A DNA stretch of 64,000 bases from Agrocybe praecox. Lineage: Eukaryota > Basidiomycota > Agaricomycetes > Agaricales > Agrocybaceae. The notes beneath the pieces are model-generated. The model was not told the DNA's origin, made no database searches, and saw only the letters and a program-made list of their open reading frames with translations. The stretch lies in assembly GCA_964017145.1 (NCBI GenBank), contig OZ024852.1, forward strand, positions 2,171,945 through 2,235,944, written 5' to 3'. Below are positions 42,240 to 53,144 of the stretch, piece after piece (within the stretch, counting starts at the first letter, position 1; every line of letters starts with the position of its first letter). The position numbers and the translations under genes were made by a program.

Positions 42240-43308
42240 TTACTGGTCCTTCGAGACTTTTTGGCGGCGGCGTTCGATATCCTGTCGTGTCATCCGCGTT
42301 CCGAGGATCGTGTCCCAGTGAATAAAGAATGGTTGCGCAAAGTTCGATTTGATACCAATAACCTGTTGTAATCATCATTCAGTCAGCTTTACATATTTTC
42401 CTCGGCAATGCAGCATCATATCTGACCTGATGGTGAATATCATGATAATCAGCATTGTTTCCTGTCAACATTTGGAGTGGGTCCCATGGGAGGGAGTAAC
42501 CGCAGTGGTCGTCGACGGTTTTCAATGTCGAGAATGTAAAGAGTACCATAGCTTGACGAGTACTCATGCCCGTGACACGTTCGGCGAGTAATGCACCGAG
42601 CGTGTCCAAAAGAAAGCCTTCCACTGGGTGGTTATAGAGCGAGCCGAAGGCGTAAGGGACGTAGAGACGATGATGCCACGAATGGAATTGCTTGTACAAG
42701 AACTTGTTGACGTGCATGAGCCTGTGCAAGAAATACTGCCATGTGTCTATGATGAACCTTTTCCAATGAAAGGAGCATTAGCGAGAGACAACGAACAAGA
42801 TAGGAGAACCTTACATAGCGGCAAATAACTGAAGCGCAGGTATTGCCCACCAATAAACGAATCCCGACATACGAGCGAGCAAGACCGGGTGCGAATCCCC
42901 ACCAAACAACCTTGCCACTGGCTGAAGGGCAATAGCAATTGAGCGAAGCTGCTGGGCATGGTTGGCGGTGTGTATGGATTCTTCATTGCCCAACCATAGG
43001 AGACCGAGGACCGTTTGAACTGTCTGCTGGAAGATGACGGCCCTTACGACTTCATAACGCGTCACCAGATTCCTGCTTTTTACTTCTTTTGACTCGTGAT
43101 GTCTGTATTTCTCCAACCACTGCCAACCAGACGTGTCTAAGAAGTGGAAGAAAAGGGACAATATCCAGTATGCGGGCAATGGAGCGGCGACGGCGAGGAC
43201 AGCGTCAGGAACGCTGTCGACTAGCCTGGCTTTAGTGGAGAAATAGAAAGGAAAGGGAGCATGGGCGAAGCAAAGGGGGAGGGAAGGGGGGCAAATGGTC
43301 GAGTTCAT
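42240..43308 (-). CDS. SUR2: Sphinganine C4-hydroxylase
   Basis: Three exons on the minus strand: 43308 (or 43401)-42815, 42757-42427, 42362-42240. A membrane protein of the fatty acid hydroxylase family with all histidine boxes: HRLMH, HSWHH, and HCGYS with HDIHH. Flanking text FIIDTWQYFLHRLMHVNKF, YVPYAFGSLYNHPVEGFLLD, GNNADYHDIHHQVIGIKSNF, FIHWDTILGTRMTRQDI is typical of fungal SUR2. It hydroxylates C4 of dihydrosphingosine/ceramide in the ER to make phytosphingosine, using a di-iron centre. I prefer the start MNSTICPPSLPLC at 43308, since family members begin there; an in-frame ATG at 43401 would add 31 residues. Its ATG region lies next to the 3' end of CAF40. Confidence 0.93.
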
Positions 43309-43543
43309 GATGGTCTGCTCATGAGACAAATTTCGAACAAGTTTCTGGAGAATGGTCTGGGAGAGTCCCGGCTCATCGGCAAACAATGGATGTGTCAACA
43401 CAAATTATTTAACAACACAACACGTAATACAAGTATTTATAAAAATCCCCTATAGGTCGTACATCATTCTTTTGTCTTCTACTGTGCAATAATTATCATG
43501 CAAAATATAACAAATGTAATGGATATGAGCACAAGTGTCCAGA

Positions 43544-44822
43544 TTATGGTTCGTTCAAATTATTCAGAAGTGTCGTAAGGCATCTTTTCGTAACCATGTC
43601 TCCCTGGCATTCAACAAGTCAATAACCGCACCCAGGGACACCCAATATCAAAAACGAACCTTCAACAGGGTGCTAAACGTTTGATCCCTCAATGGTTCTG
43701 GGAGGCATGCTCTCAGTGCTTCGCGGGCACTGTGACGTCTAAATCAGGATGTAGTCAACAAGGTGGATAAAAAAACTACGTACCGTAAATTATCACTCAA
43801 GCGAAGATAGCAGCGGACAACGTGTTTTAGTAGACGCACGGCCTGGGTCTCAACGAGCTGGTTGACCATGTTGCTGAGAACCGTTCCGACGGCGTAGAAT
43901 CGTTCATAGGTGTGGCAGATATAGGTGAGGCCCGTCTCATCCAGGAGAATTTTTTGTACAATGAAGATAGCGACGGTTTTAGACAGCTCTGATCCAGTCT
44001 CCATGATGCGGAGGCAGAGGGGTATGATTTCAGTTGATAGTAAAAAATGAATGACGGTATTGTTGTCGTTTTGCTAAAGAGGTGGACTATCAGTATACTT
44101 CTAAATGGATATGAGAGGTGCTAACGCACTTTGACAAGGGCCCCAATAACACCAAGGGATGTTAAACGAAGATACTCGAATGGCCGCGTTTTTGAAGTAG
44201 TGTTGAGGAATGGGTACAGGAAAAGGGGTATATGAGCTTTGCAGCAAAGTTAGTACACGATGTATAAACATGCTTATTAAGATGGATCTAACCGTTGAGG
44301 AATAGCTGGCGAGTTTCGGTATGGGAAGCGACGCATTGGAGTAAAGCCAATGCATTACAAACTCGGTTCGACACATGGGCGGTAAGATTAGGAGGAGAGA
44401 GCAATGGATAGACAGAAACAATCTCCTGCAGGAGTGCTGGCATCACTCCTGGAAGTTAAATGCAAGTCAGATACAGGTTGAAGGACAGTCAACGAGTGCT
44501 GCTTACCAAACGAGTGCCATAGGATGAGGGCAAGATCATCGTATTGCTCGCGTTTTTTGCTAAGCTCCAACAAAGCACCTTCCCTTGCAGAGCCGTTCAT
44601 TAGATCAATAACTAGTGAGTAGATTTTTCCATCTTCATGGAGCCCCATGTTGTGCGCAAGACTGGCGTTGGGAAATGTAGAGACCATTTGATTTTGGGCG
44701 GGACCTGAAGAAAGTGGTGGAGTTTCAGAGAAATTGGAAAGGCCACGACCATAGCTCGAGAATCCTCCGTTCCCTTGTTGCTGTAGATATGAAAGTGGTT
44801 TTGGGGACAAAAGGCCCGCCAT
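43544..44822 (-). CDS. CAF40: CCR4-NOT complex subunit CAF40 (RCD1/CNOT9)
   Basis: Minus strand, about seven exons, from [17 protein letters not shown] at 44822. Conserved RCD1 text: [20 protein letters not shown] with [148 protein letters not shown] and the end [19 protein letters not shown]. The armadillo-like subunit binds Trp-rich partners and links the CCR4-NOT deadenylase to its targets. The gene is compact with 50-60 bp introns. Stop TAA at 43544-43546. Confidence 0.95.
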
Positions 44823-45022
44823 GGCGAGGGTGGAAGACGAAGACAGGAAGACCGGTAGCTGACTCTGCTGAACACTAGGGTTACCGTGATGTCACACACG
44901 AACATGTCACGTCCATACGGGTGGAAACTATTTTTAATTTAAACATACAGATTGACATACAACTTTACATCGGTAGGTATAATACATGAATAGTACAGGC
45001 GCCGGAGATACAACTTACAGTT

Positions 45023-47063
45023 CTACAGTCCAGCTGCAATTTTTAATAGTCCTAAAACTACATACTATAACAGAACAAAATTAGTGCTTTTCGACAAAAT
45101 AGTCCTTTGCAATTACCTTTTCTTCTTCAGAATCTGCGTACAGGGACCAACAATCCCCGTTCGTGAACTCGACGACAAAGGAGTAGGGGATCGCTTGCAG
45201 ATCCTCGTACCCCTCATTCCACTCTTTCAAGCCTCGCACTTTCCTACGCAATTCAATTGTTTCCATATTCGCATCCTAGTAAAGTCGGAGCCGTTCGTTA
45301 GTAACTGGTTCATGGCAATAATTAATTTGAATAACCTTTGGACTTCGACAAAGAGATAATGCGCTTCCTTTCACTACGTAAAATCTCCTTTTCCATGAGA
45401 GAGAGTCCTTGCTGAGAATCGTTATCCAGCCTGTCATATCCGAGCCACCATTCTTGACTTGAGCTTCCACCTGCCGAATCTTCCGTGCCCGCTCAGCTTC
45501 TTCCTTCTTCCGGGTCTCTGCTGCGCGTCGAGCAGCGATCTCTTCTTTCCTAGCCTGCTCTTTTCTCCACTCTTCCAATCGACGGTGCTCCTCCAACCTT
45601 CGTTCTCTGTCCAGCCTCTTCCGAGTCTCCAATTCCCTCCTGCGTTGCTCCTCTTCCTCCTTCTCGAGTTGCTCTTTCCGTCTACGCTCCGCAGTTATCC
45701 GGCGTATTTCCTGCTCAACCTCGTATTTCCTCCTCGCTTCCTCTTCCATCTCTTGCTGCAAAATTTCGTCCTTCTCCATCTTCAACCTCTGTTGTCTTTC
45801 CGCCTCCTCTCGCAATGCTTCTTTCTCCTCCTTCTCACGTTTTAATTTGAGCTCTCGGCGTCTTTGGGCCCTTTCAACAGGATCGCTTGGTAACGCACTC
45901 TCTTGCGACCACTTGCCTTTCAGCGGAAGCGTGAAACAGTTTATCTGGAAGTCATTTTCCCGCCTTGTGGCTGACCCAACATGATCATTGCCATGTGCAT
46001 GAGAAATGACAGCCAAGTCTGACATGCTGAGAGATCGTTGACGACGGATTATGGGATGCGATGAAGGTGGTAAAGATCGAGTTAAAGAAACAGGCTGTGG
46101 ATCGAAAGACCTCGTATCTTTGGGAGGAGTTGGAGGTGGAAGATCTTCTCTTGTCATATCTGTCGTAGCATTCTTCTTTCGCCGCAAGAGATTGGAGAAT
46201 AGGCTACCTCCTTTGGTTAAGGGAGGAACTGGGGGAGGTTGGGGACGCAAGTTAACTTCAGGAGCATACATGCCAGTGAAAGATTTTCTGGGAGCAAGTC
46301 GTGTGGTAGGGGATGAATTGTTGTTGTGCTGCATGGCACGTAGTGGCTCGATAGGTCGAAGGGGAGAAATGGCTTTAGGAGGAATGGCAGGAGGCTTCTC
46401 GTGCGGTTCAAAAGAGGTTGTGGGGGACTGTATGGAATCAGGATTGAGTATAGCCTGATGGATATTGTGGATGGTGATTTCTGAGAGGCTCTCAACAGTG
46501 TAGATGGCTTGATGTTTCTAATTACAGAAAGGTGAGATATCGCTTGCAATAACTGAAAGGCTCCCTACCTTGAAGATGGCTCCGACTCTTCGAGAATGGA
46601 CTAACGCTCGGGCTGAGAGTGGATTTGAATAACTATGTCAGCCACCCAAAATCTCGTGGCCCAATAAAGCTTGGCGTACCTCGCTTGACACCCGACACAG
46701 TGCGAGGCACATAAGTGACGATGGCAAACCCTGGATCAACATCGACTTCTTCTCGATAAAATGCCATGAAGACCTCATTCAAATCATGCAACTTTGTCTT
46801 CATTTCTTCCAGACCTTCCCTCCCATAAGAATGCAGAACCAGCTCATTGATCTAGACAGTGTGATTTAGCTCAGTACGTTTCTCAGAGCTGATAGTGAAT
46901 ATTGACTCACCAAATCATTAGAGTACTGCAACAGAAGCCTACGCACATGGGTAAGAACGTCTGAAATCAAAGGATTGGCGGAAAACTGACCAGTTATTTT
47001 CATTGTTCAGAATTGATGAATACACAGACATGACAACTTCAGGATCACAGATATTTAGAGCCA
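45023..47063 (-). CDS. ADF-homology, coiled-coil and PH-domain protein
   Basis: Minus strand, about eight exons. The N-terminus from 47063, MALNICDPEVVMSVYSSILN, continues through short exons (WLLLQYSNDL, INELVLHSYGREGLEEM, DPGFAIVTYVPRTVSGVKR, ARALVHSRRVGAIFKK, HQAIYTVESLSEITIHNIHQ) as an actin-depolymerising-factor homology (coactosin-like) domain. Then a Pro/Ser-rich linker, a strongly charged coiled coil (about 120 residues of Glu/Arg repeats, near 45480-45870), and a PH domain: MTGWITILSKDSLSWKRRFY and VVKGSALSLC, WNEGYEDLQAIPYSFVVEF, ending SEEEKYVVLGLLKIAAGL after a last intron (stop 45023-45025). Likely an actin- and membrane-linked cortical protein; role inferred from domains only. 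Divergent from the DUF1295 gene. Confidence 0.82.
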
Positions 47064-47361
47064 TAGCTACAGAGATAAATAGCCTCCAGGGCGAAATAAA
47101 GAAAAGCAAAAGGTTAGGAATAAGTAGTGCTAGTTGGTGTTGGGGAAAGAGAGGAGAGAGGAAGCACGGAGAGTTGGCCCTACATAACAATGGCAGACAA
47201 TGACAATGGGCTCGTTCTAATAATAGACACCTTGGCAACATCACTGCACTGCTTCCGTCCGATCATGTCCTGCCATCGTCGCGCTCAGTGTACAAACTGT
47301 AATGTCCGCCTCTGTATAAATAATTGCGTTCATCCCAGAGTGCACCCTTCTCAGGACTCTC
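47064..47361. promoter_or_regulatory. Divergent promoter between the ADF-H/PH gene and the DUF1295 gene
   Basis: About 300 bp between opposite start codons (47063 minus, 47362 plus). A TATA-like TGTATAAATAATT lies at 47312, about 50 bp before the plus-strand ATG. Confidence 0.6.
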
Positions 47362-49059
47362 ATGTCGCCTGTATATGCGCTGGATCGTTATTATCTCGCG
47401 CTCACACTTCTCGTCACCGTTGGGTATCAATTACTAGGCTTTGCGATAGCATGGACCCTGCAATTCGATAAGATTACAGATTTTACAGGGGGTCAGCCGC
47501 ATTTATATCCGCTTCTCTACTACTCTGACATATACTATGTGTAATAGGATCCAATTTCTTCTTCTTAGGTAAACACCATTCCAAATACTCCTCTTATTTC
47601 GAACCCATGGCTTGACGCGGTATACATAGCACTTTTGACGTTGTTAGCTGGAAACACATTCCATGCAAGAAATATCGGTGAGAGTCGCTCTGTTCGTCAA
47701 GAATTTCTTTACCTGACTTCGTCTGTGTACAGTGGCCACGGTCTTGGTCATGATATGGGCAGTCAGAATCGCAGGTGCGTACAGAGGATGCGGTATACTT
47801 TATCTCGCCTAAGCTTAAAATTAGGCTTCCTCCTATTTCGTGTCTTGAAAATGGGGAGCGACAATCGATTCGATGAGATTCGATCTCATTTCTGGAAATT
47901 CCTAGGTACGTTTGGCAACAATTTCCCTTGAACATGGAACTCAGTCAAAACAACGATTTCTTTCAGGATTCTGGATAGGTGCATAGTGCATCAAACTTTA
48001 CTGACACTTACAACTGACCCATATCTACGTACTAGGGCAAATCATCTGGGTACTGCTTCACATAATCCCGTTATTAATCTTCTTCGCTGACTTCTATCTG
48101 TCAAGATATGGACTGTGTCCCTCCCATTGACCATCCTTAATTCTCCCGCCATATCCAACTTGAACAGAGGAGGATCCAATCCAGACTTCGGGACATCACG
48201 CGATATAGCAGGAATCGTCCTTTGGGCTATAGGATTTGTGGTCGAATCCGTAGCAGATGCTCAGAAAGTAATCATTTGACTGTTCTGTCTCAAGGTTATC
48301 TGTGGGCGCTAATCTAAGCATCCTTTTACAATGTCCTACAGTACCATTATAAGGCTAGCAAGGCTATCCCAAAAGGCCAACCTACTAATGTAAATTCGTC
48401 TGCCTTTCCACACCAATTGAATCCCTCCTCACGCATTCCGTTTGTTTTCAGAGAGGTCTCTGGAGGTGGTCTCGACACCCTCCTTACTTCGGAGAGTAAG
48501 CTTAATATACGTTGATGTCCCACTAAAGCCCTCCACTGACTGACGAAATATCCAGGATTATGTGCTGGTGGGGAATTTGGATCCTCTGCTTATCACCCAC
48601 CACGAACGGAAGTCTATCATCTTCAGCCAGAGCTACTCAATACGGGGCCATCATGTCCCCCATCTTCACGGTCATGTCAGTCCAGACTCTCTTTCTCTTC
48701 CTTTCTCTTTATCCTGTTTTGCATCCTATCACTCAATACTAACGACTGAACATTGTCATTAACTCTATCACAGACTCCTTATGTTCGGTTCCGGAATGCC
48801 CACAGCAGAAAAACCCACAGCCAAAAAGTTCTATCTACTTTCTCATGGAACCGGTTCAGACTCTATGGCCTGGGATAACTACAAAGCGTATCTCCGGCAA
48901 ACCTCCATCCTCGTCCCCTTGCCACCATTCCTGTACCGCCCAATCCCAACTTTCATCAAGAGAACCCTTCTTCTGGATTTCCCGTTATACCAGTTCGACG
49001 AATCGTCAGACGGAGCGGCCGCTGTAGAAGAAGCGGCTGGAAGACAGGAAGATGGTTAG
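47362..49059 (+). CDS. DUF1295 / steroid 5-alpha-reductase-like membrane protein
   Basis: About eleven short exons. Exon 1 47362-47491 (MSPVYALDRYYLALTLLVTV, GYQLLGFAIAWTLQFDK), exon 2 47548-47568 (GSNFFFL, only 21 bp), then ALLTLLAGNTFHARNI, VATVLVMIWAVRIAG, FLLFRVLKMGSDNRFDEIRS with HFWKFLGFW, QIIWVLLHIIPLL, DIAGIVLWAIGFVVESVADA and QKYHYKASKAI, RGLWRWSRHPPYFGE, QYGAIMSPIFTVMLLMFGSG, TSILVPLPPFLYRPIPTFIK and a tail to 49059. LFR...G.D.RFDE.R and GLW.WSRHPPYFGE are the family signature. Multi-pass membrane protein; the enzyme family reduces or methylates lipids with NADPH, but the substrate is unknown. Converges on the L-serine dehydratase gene. Confidence 0.85.
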
Positions 49060-49402
49060 AGAGGATGTAACTCCGAAATTTTTGGTCTTGCTTTTTCCTT
49101 CCTAGCGAAGTGAAAAAATAATAATCGTCGAATTATATGGAGTAATACTGCAGCTATTTATTATTGTCTATATGTCGGATATTATCGTTCTAATTTGTCG
49201 AAGTAAAAGTCTATCTAATTTCGGGAGGCACGTATGAAAGTACTAACAGATGCTAGAAAGTCCCAAAAAAAATCTACTACGGAGATCTATTCAATCGCCT
49301 ACACTTTCATAGGCTATAACAGAAGTCACGACAATTTGACCAGATCGATTAAAGGGTGTGTGCCATATACGCCCCGATTCATTTAGGGATCAAGATGATC
49401 AT

Positions 49403-52400
49403 TTAACTTGTAGGGCCAACAATTAGTTAGATCTTTCAGAACTCGTGGCAGATGGACATACCACGCAGGAACAGTCAAAGGAATCCTAACCGTGGTCTGA
49501 TAAACGCAAAAACTCAATTAGCGACTTGGTAGCATAAAAATCCGAAAGGTACTCAACCGCCAAACCCTACAAAACAGAGATGGAAATCATCAGTCCAATG
49601 AAGAACAAGAGAGATCGAGCCATGGGCACTTACCGAAAGACTAGTTTCTTTATATTTCACACTCATATCCGCGGCCGTCAAACGCATGGCCTCGATAGCT
49701 TCATCCAGTGTAACGCTGTACACTCCATCACTCGCCATCGAGAGTTGAGCAGCTGTTATGGCTTTCACAGCTAACAACACAATCAAACTTCTCAGTACCT
49801 AGCGTGGTTGTTCGCCCTCGGGCATGAAAAGAGTTCGTAGCTCACCTCCCAAACTATTTCGTTCCTGTGATGAATAGAGTTCAGTTCAAAATGCAACAAG
49901 AGACAGATGAGAAATCAAAAACTAACGATGCAGGGAACTTGAACAAGTCCATCGATAGGATCACACGTAAGACCAAGGTTATGTTCTTCGATTGTGTCGG
50001 TTCAGTACTCGTGATACCAAAGTAGAAACGGCAAGAATAACTTCAACATACCAATTCCTATCTCAGCGGCCTACAGATTTTGAATTTTAAAGGTTAAAAC
50101 CATGAAAAGAATAAGGCATAAACAGAATCACGAACCTGCAAAACAGTTTCCGGAGAAGCTGATGAATGGATAGGTTAGCAAAATAAAACAATGCAGAGAG
50201 AGAACCTGTCCAATAGGCATTTACCTCCCATACACGCCGCGAACCCAGCACTGGCCATCGAGCACGCAACTATATACATACACCGGGTCATCAATAATCC
50301 ACCATAGATGCTCAGCCATATGATAAGAACTTACCTCCAACTTCTGCTTGACATCCTCCTTCAGCTGCGGAGATAGTGCTGCCTCTCTTGAATAACATTC
50401 CGATGGCCTGCACACACACTCAGGAGGTCAGCGTTTCCCAGTGGCTTCAATATACACAACAGACGGACAGGCAGATAGATAGACAGAAAAACATACCGAT
50501 GCCGTCAACAAAAACGTCTGAATGCTCTTCTCCGGATCATCGCTTACGAACTGTGTTTTTTTGGTCATTGAGGATATTGTCAACGATAAGCAAGAAATGG
50601 CGCGGGTAAAAGCATACGAGAACGCACCTCAATGATGTACTTCAATACCGCGGGTATAACACCTGCGGCGCCATTAGTCGGAGAGGTGACAATGCGCCCA
50701 CCGGAAGCATTAACCTCATTGACAGCGATCGCATAGCAAGAAAGAAAATCTACCGCAGGTATCGTAGTCTTCCTCTGCATGAGTATGAGAGATGCGTCAA
50801 CGACCCAGTATAAGTATAATACATAGAAGAGAGCGTGAAACCGAGAAAGACTCATGGCGCATTTCACTACTTACAGGATGCATAGGCAGAAGAGCATGGT
50901 CAAAGGAACCTACGACCCTTGCAACTTTCTTCGCAGGAGACGAAGTACCACTGTTCCGGTTCCGTGTGTTGTTGTCCTCCTTATCCTTGTTGGCATGAGA
51001 GCGCGAGCTGAGGTCGTCGAAAGGCCCCTCGGAGTCAAAACTTGACGACGGCACTTGCGGTCCTTGGATAACATCATCCGCCCAAGAACCAGCGCTAATG
51101 GCGGGATTGTTGTAGCCTGCAGCAACTCCAGGATAGAAGCTGCAATGGACAGAGCTTCGTTAGTCATCGTTATCTCCAAAGATATATTCAAATGAAGTTG
51201 GGATCTCAGTGAAAACTGACCCACGCATCAAACGCCTGTAAAGGATCGGGGCACGCCTCCTAAGACCGAGTCGTCCAGGTAGTGTCTTTTCAGATGTCGA
51301 GACACCAGTTCGGATGCATTCATCCATGACCTGCCAGATACGCATAATCTAAAAACCTTGCATTAGATGGATTGACCACAGAAAAACTAAAAGGTATATT
51401 ACCGACCTTGTTGTGGATGTCTTCATCGGTGTAACCAAAATATTTCTAGCGGTGTGTTACTTGATCGGAAAAAAATCATCGTCATATAACTTCAAACAAA
51501 CCTCATTATCGTGAACAATCTGAGCGATTGTCATCTGCATGCACGGTAAATTTCAGAACGCGCAAAGATCCGCTATGCGAGACGTACGTTGTGCTTCTTA
51601 GTTAGGGCCAATAAGGAATTTCCTGTATCAAATGGATATGGAGGATGTTCATTATATTCCTTTTCCTCGACATTTACTGTCGCGGATCCCTGGTTGTCTT
51701 CTGTCACAACGGGGGGAGAGACGTCCGGGTCTGCCAACGAATGGACTTGATGCAATCGCGCGCCATGGACCTTGGTCTTGTCTACTCCTTTGTAGAATAG
51801 ATTCTCGTCCACTATAGTGATTTTAGAATGTTTTGAAACTGAATTCAACAATGTTTTTGTGCAAGCTCTTACCTTTAGTCTTTTCATTGACCACGAAACC
51901 TCCACCAACACTGAAGTACTCATTAGTGGCTAGCATATCACCATTCTTGTCGAAGCAGCTGAACCGCATTCCGTTCGGATGGGTTTTGAGAACCTGATCC
52001 CATCTCCATAGCATGTCGCGGTTCATGTCGTAGGAAATTCGATGGTGTCCACCTAAGAAAAGAGTCTTATTCTCCAGTATAGCAGTATACCGTGTTGGTA
52101 TAGTGCCAGTTTCGATTGTTTCTGGATCCGATCCTACATGAAAATAATTATGGATTATGCGGCGCTTGTACGTAGTTAGCACACGGAAGAACCTTCAAGG
52201 CCTAGGAGGATAGCTTGAGGAGTGTGATGACTGTTGGTAAAATGTAGTAAGAATGTTCAAATTTTATCTTTTTCATACAGGGGTGGAGGGACCCACCCTT
52301 TGCCTGTGAATATTCGTTAGTTTTACATTTCAAGTAGCTTGAATAAGGAAATTACCTGTTGCGGCTAAGGAGCCATATCTAAGAGAAGTGTCATTAGCAT

Positions 52401-52871
52401 CCCTTCCAAGCCCTAGACGACACGAACAGCATACAAGTTAATCTTCACAGTCGTTACCTATTAAAAGGCTTAGTTCAACACGTCCAACGCGTATACACAA
52501 GAATATCTAACCTTTTCGAGGAGATTGAGCTCTATGAGATCCGTGATAAAGATGTTGGCAGCACGCATAGGGCCAACTGTATGCGATGAAGATGGTCCAA
52601 CTTCAAGAAGTGAAGGATTGGTATGCTATAAAGACGCGTATTAGACAATAGACTGACCTCCAATGCTGAAAAGATCAAAGGTAGAAATGACTGCATGTTC
52701 CGGCCGCTGACGTTCGCCTGAGCCTTCATCGTCCTTGGTTGGTTGTACTTGGGCTACATGAACGATTGATTTTGACCTGGGGTTTGTCAAGAGTGTGCTG
52801 GGTCGAAGAAGACGTGGACTAGAGAATTTTCCTGTCAATCGCCTGGTAACCGAACGTAGCAGGATTGACAT
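49403..52871 (-). CDS. L-serine dehydratase (iron-sulfur type, single chain)
   Basis: Minus strand, a dozen or more exons. From [20 protein letters not shown] at 52871, with a likely mitochondrial presequence, then the beta domain: [23 protein letters not shown] joined over a 53-bp intron, [68 protein letters not shown]. The alpha domain follows: [21 protein letters not shown] [52 protein letters not shown] with VQVPCIERN, and the end PLTVPAC. The three cysteines are placed as in bacterial SdaA-type enzymes that bind a 4Fe-4S cluster. Converts L-serine to pyruvate and ammonia. A Ser/Asp/Asn-rich insert (near 50905-51050) separates conserved blocks. The final Cys codon is split by an intron (49407-49461). 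Confidence 0.9.
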
Positions 52872-53144
52872 GGTATGTGAGAAAGAGCAAGGGATATCCG
52901 CAAGAGGCAAGTGAATGGAAACTGTTGATTGGGAAATATAGGCTGAAATTCAAACAGCGAGCACGATATTCATAGCGAATTCATATGTATTGACAGATAA
53001 TCATGATTAAAACCGTTTTGTTTTGGCAACTGAACTGGCGCGCGAATGGCAGCCTGAGCTCGTCGTTAGTGAAGTCACATGATTGGAGAGGGTTGCCAAT
53101 GGGCTGAGTGAACTTTTTGGATCAGTGTCTTCGCAGAGACGACC
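52872..53144. promoter_or_regulatory. Divergent promoter with two CCAAT boxes
   Basis: 273 bp between the L-serine dehydratase ATG (minus) and the RhoGAP ATG (plus). ATTGG at 53082-53086 (CCAAT on the minus strand) and CCAAT at 53096-53100 face opposite ways, next to TCACATGA at 53075, fitting a shared promoter. Confidence 0.6.

Noticed and set aside
45459..45845. 128-codon plus-strand frame rich in Leu, Phe and Pro
   Set aside because: Antisense shadow of the coiled-coil exon of the ADF-H/PH gene.
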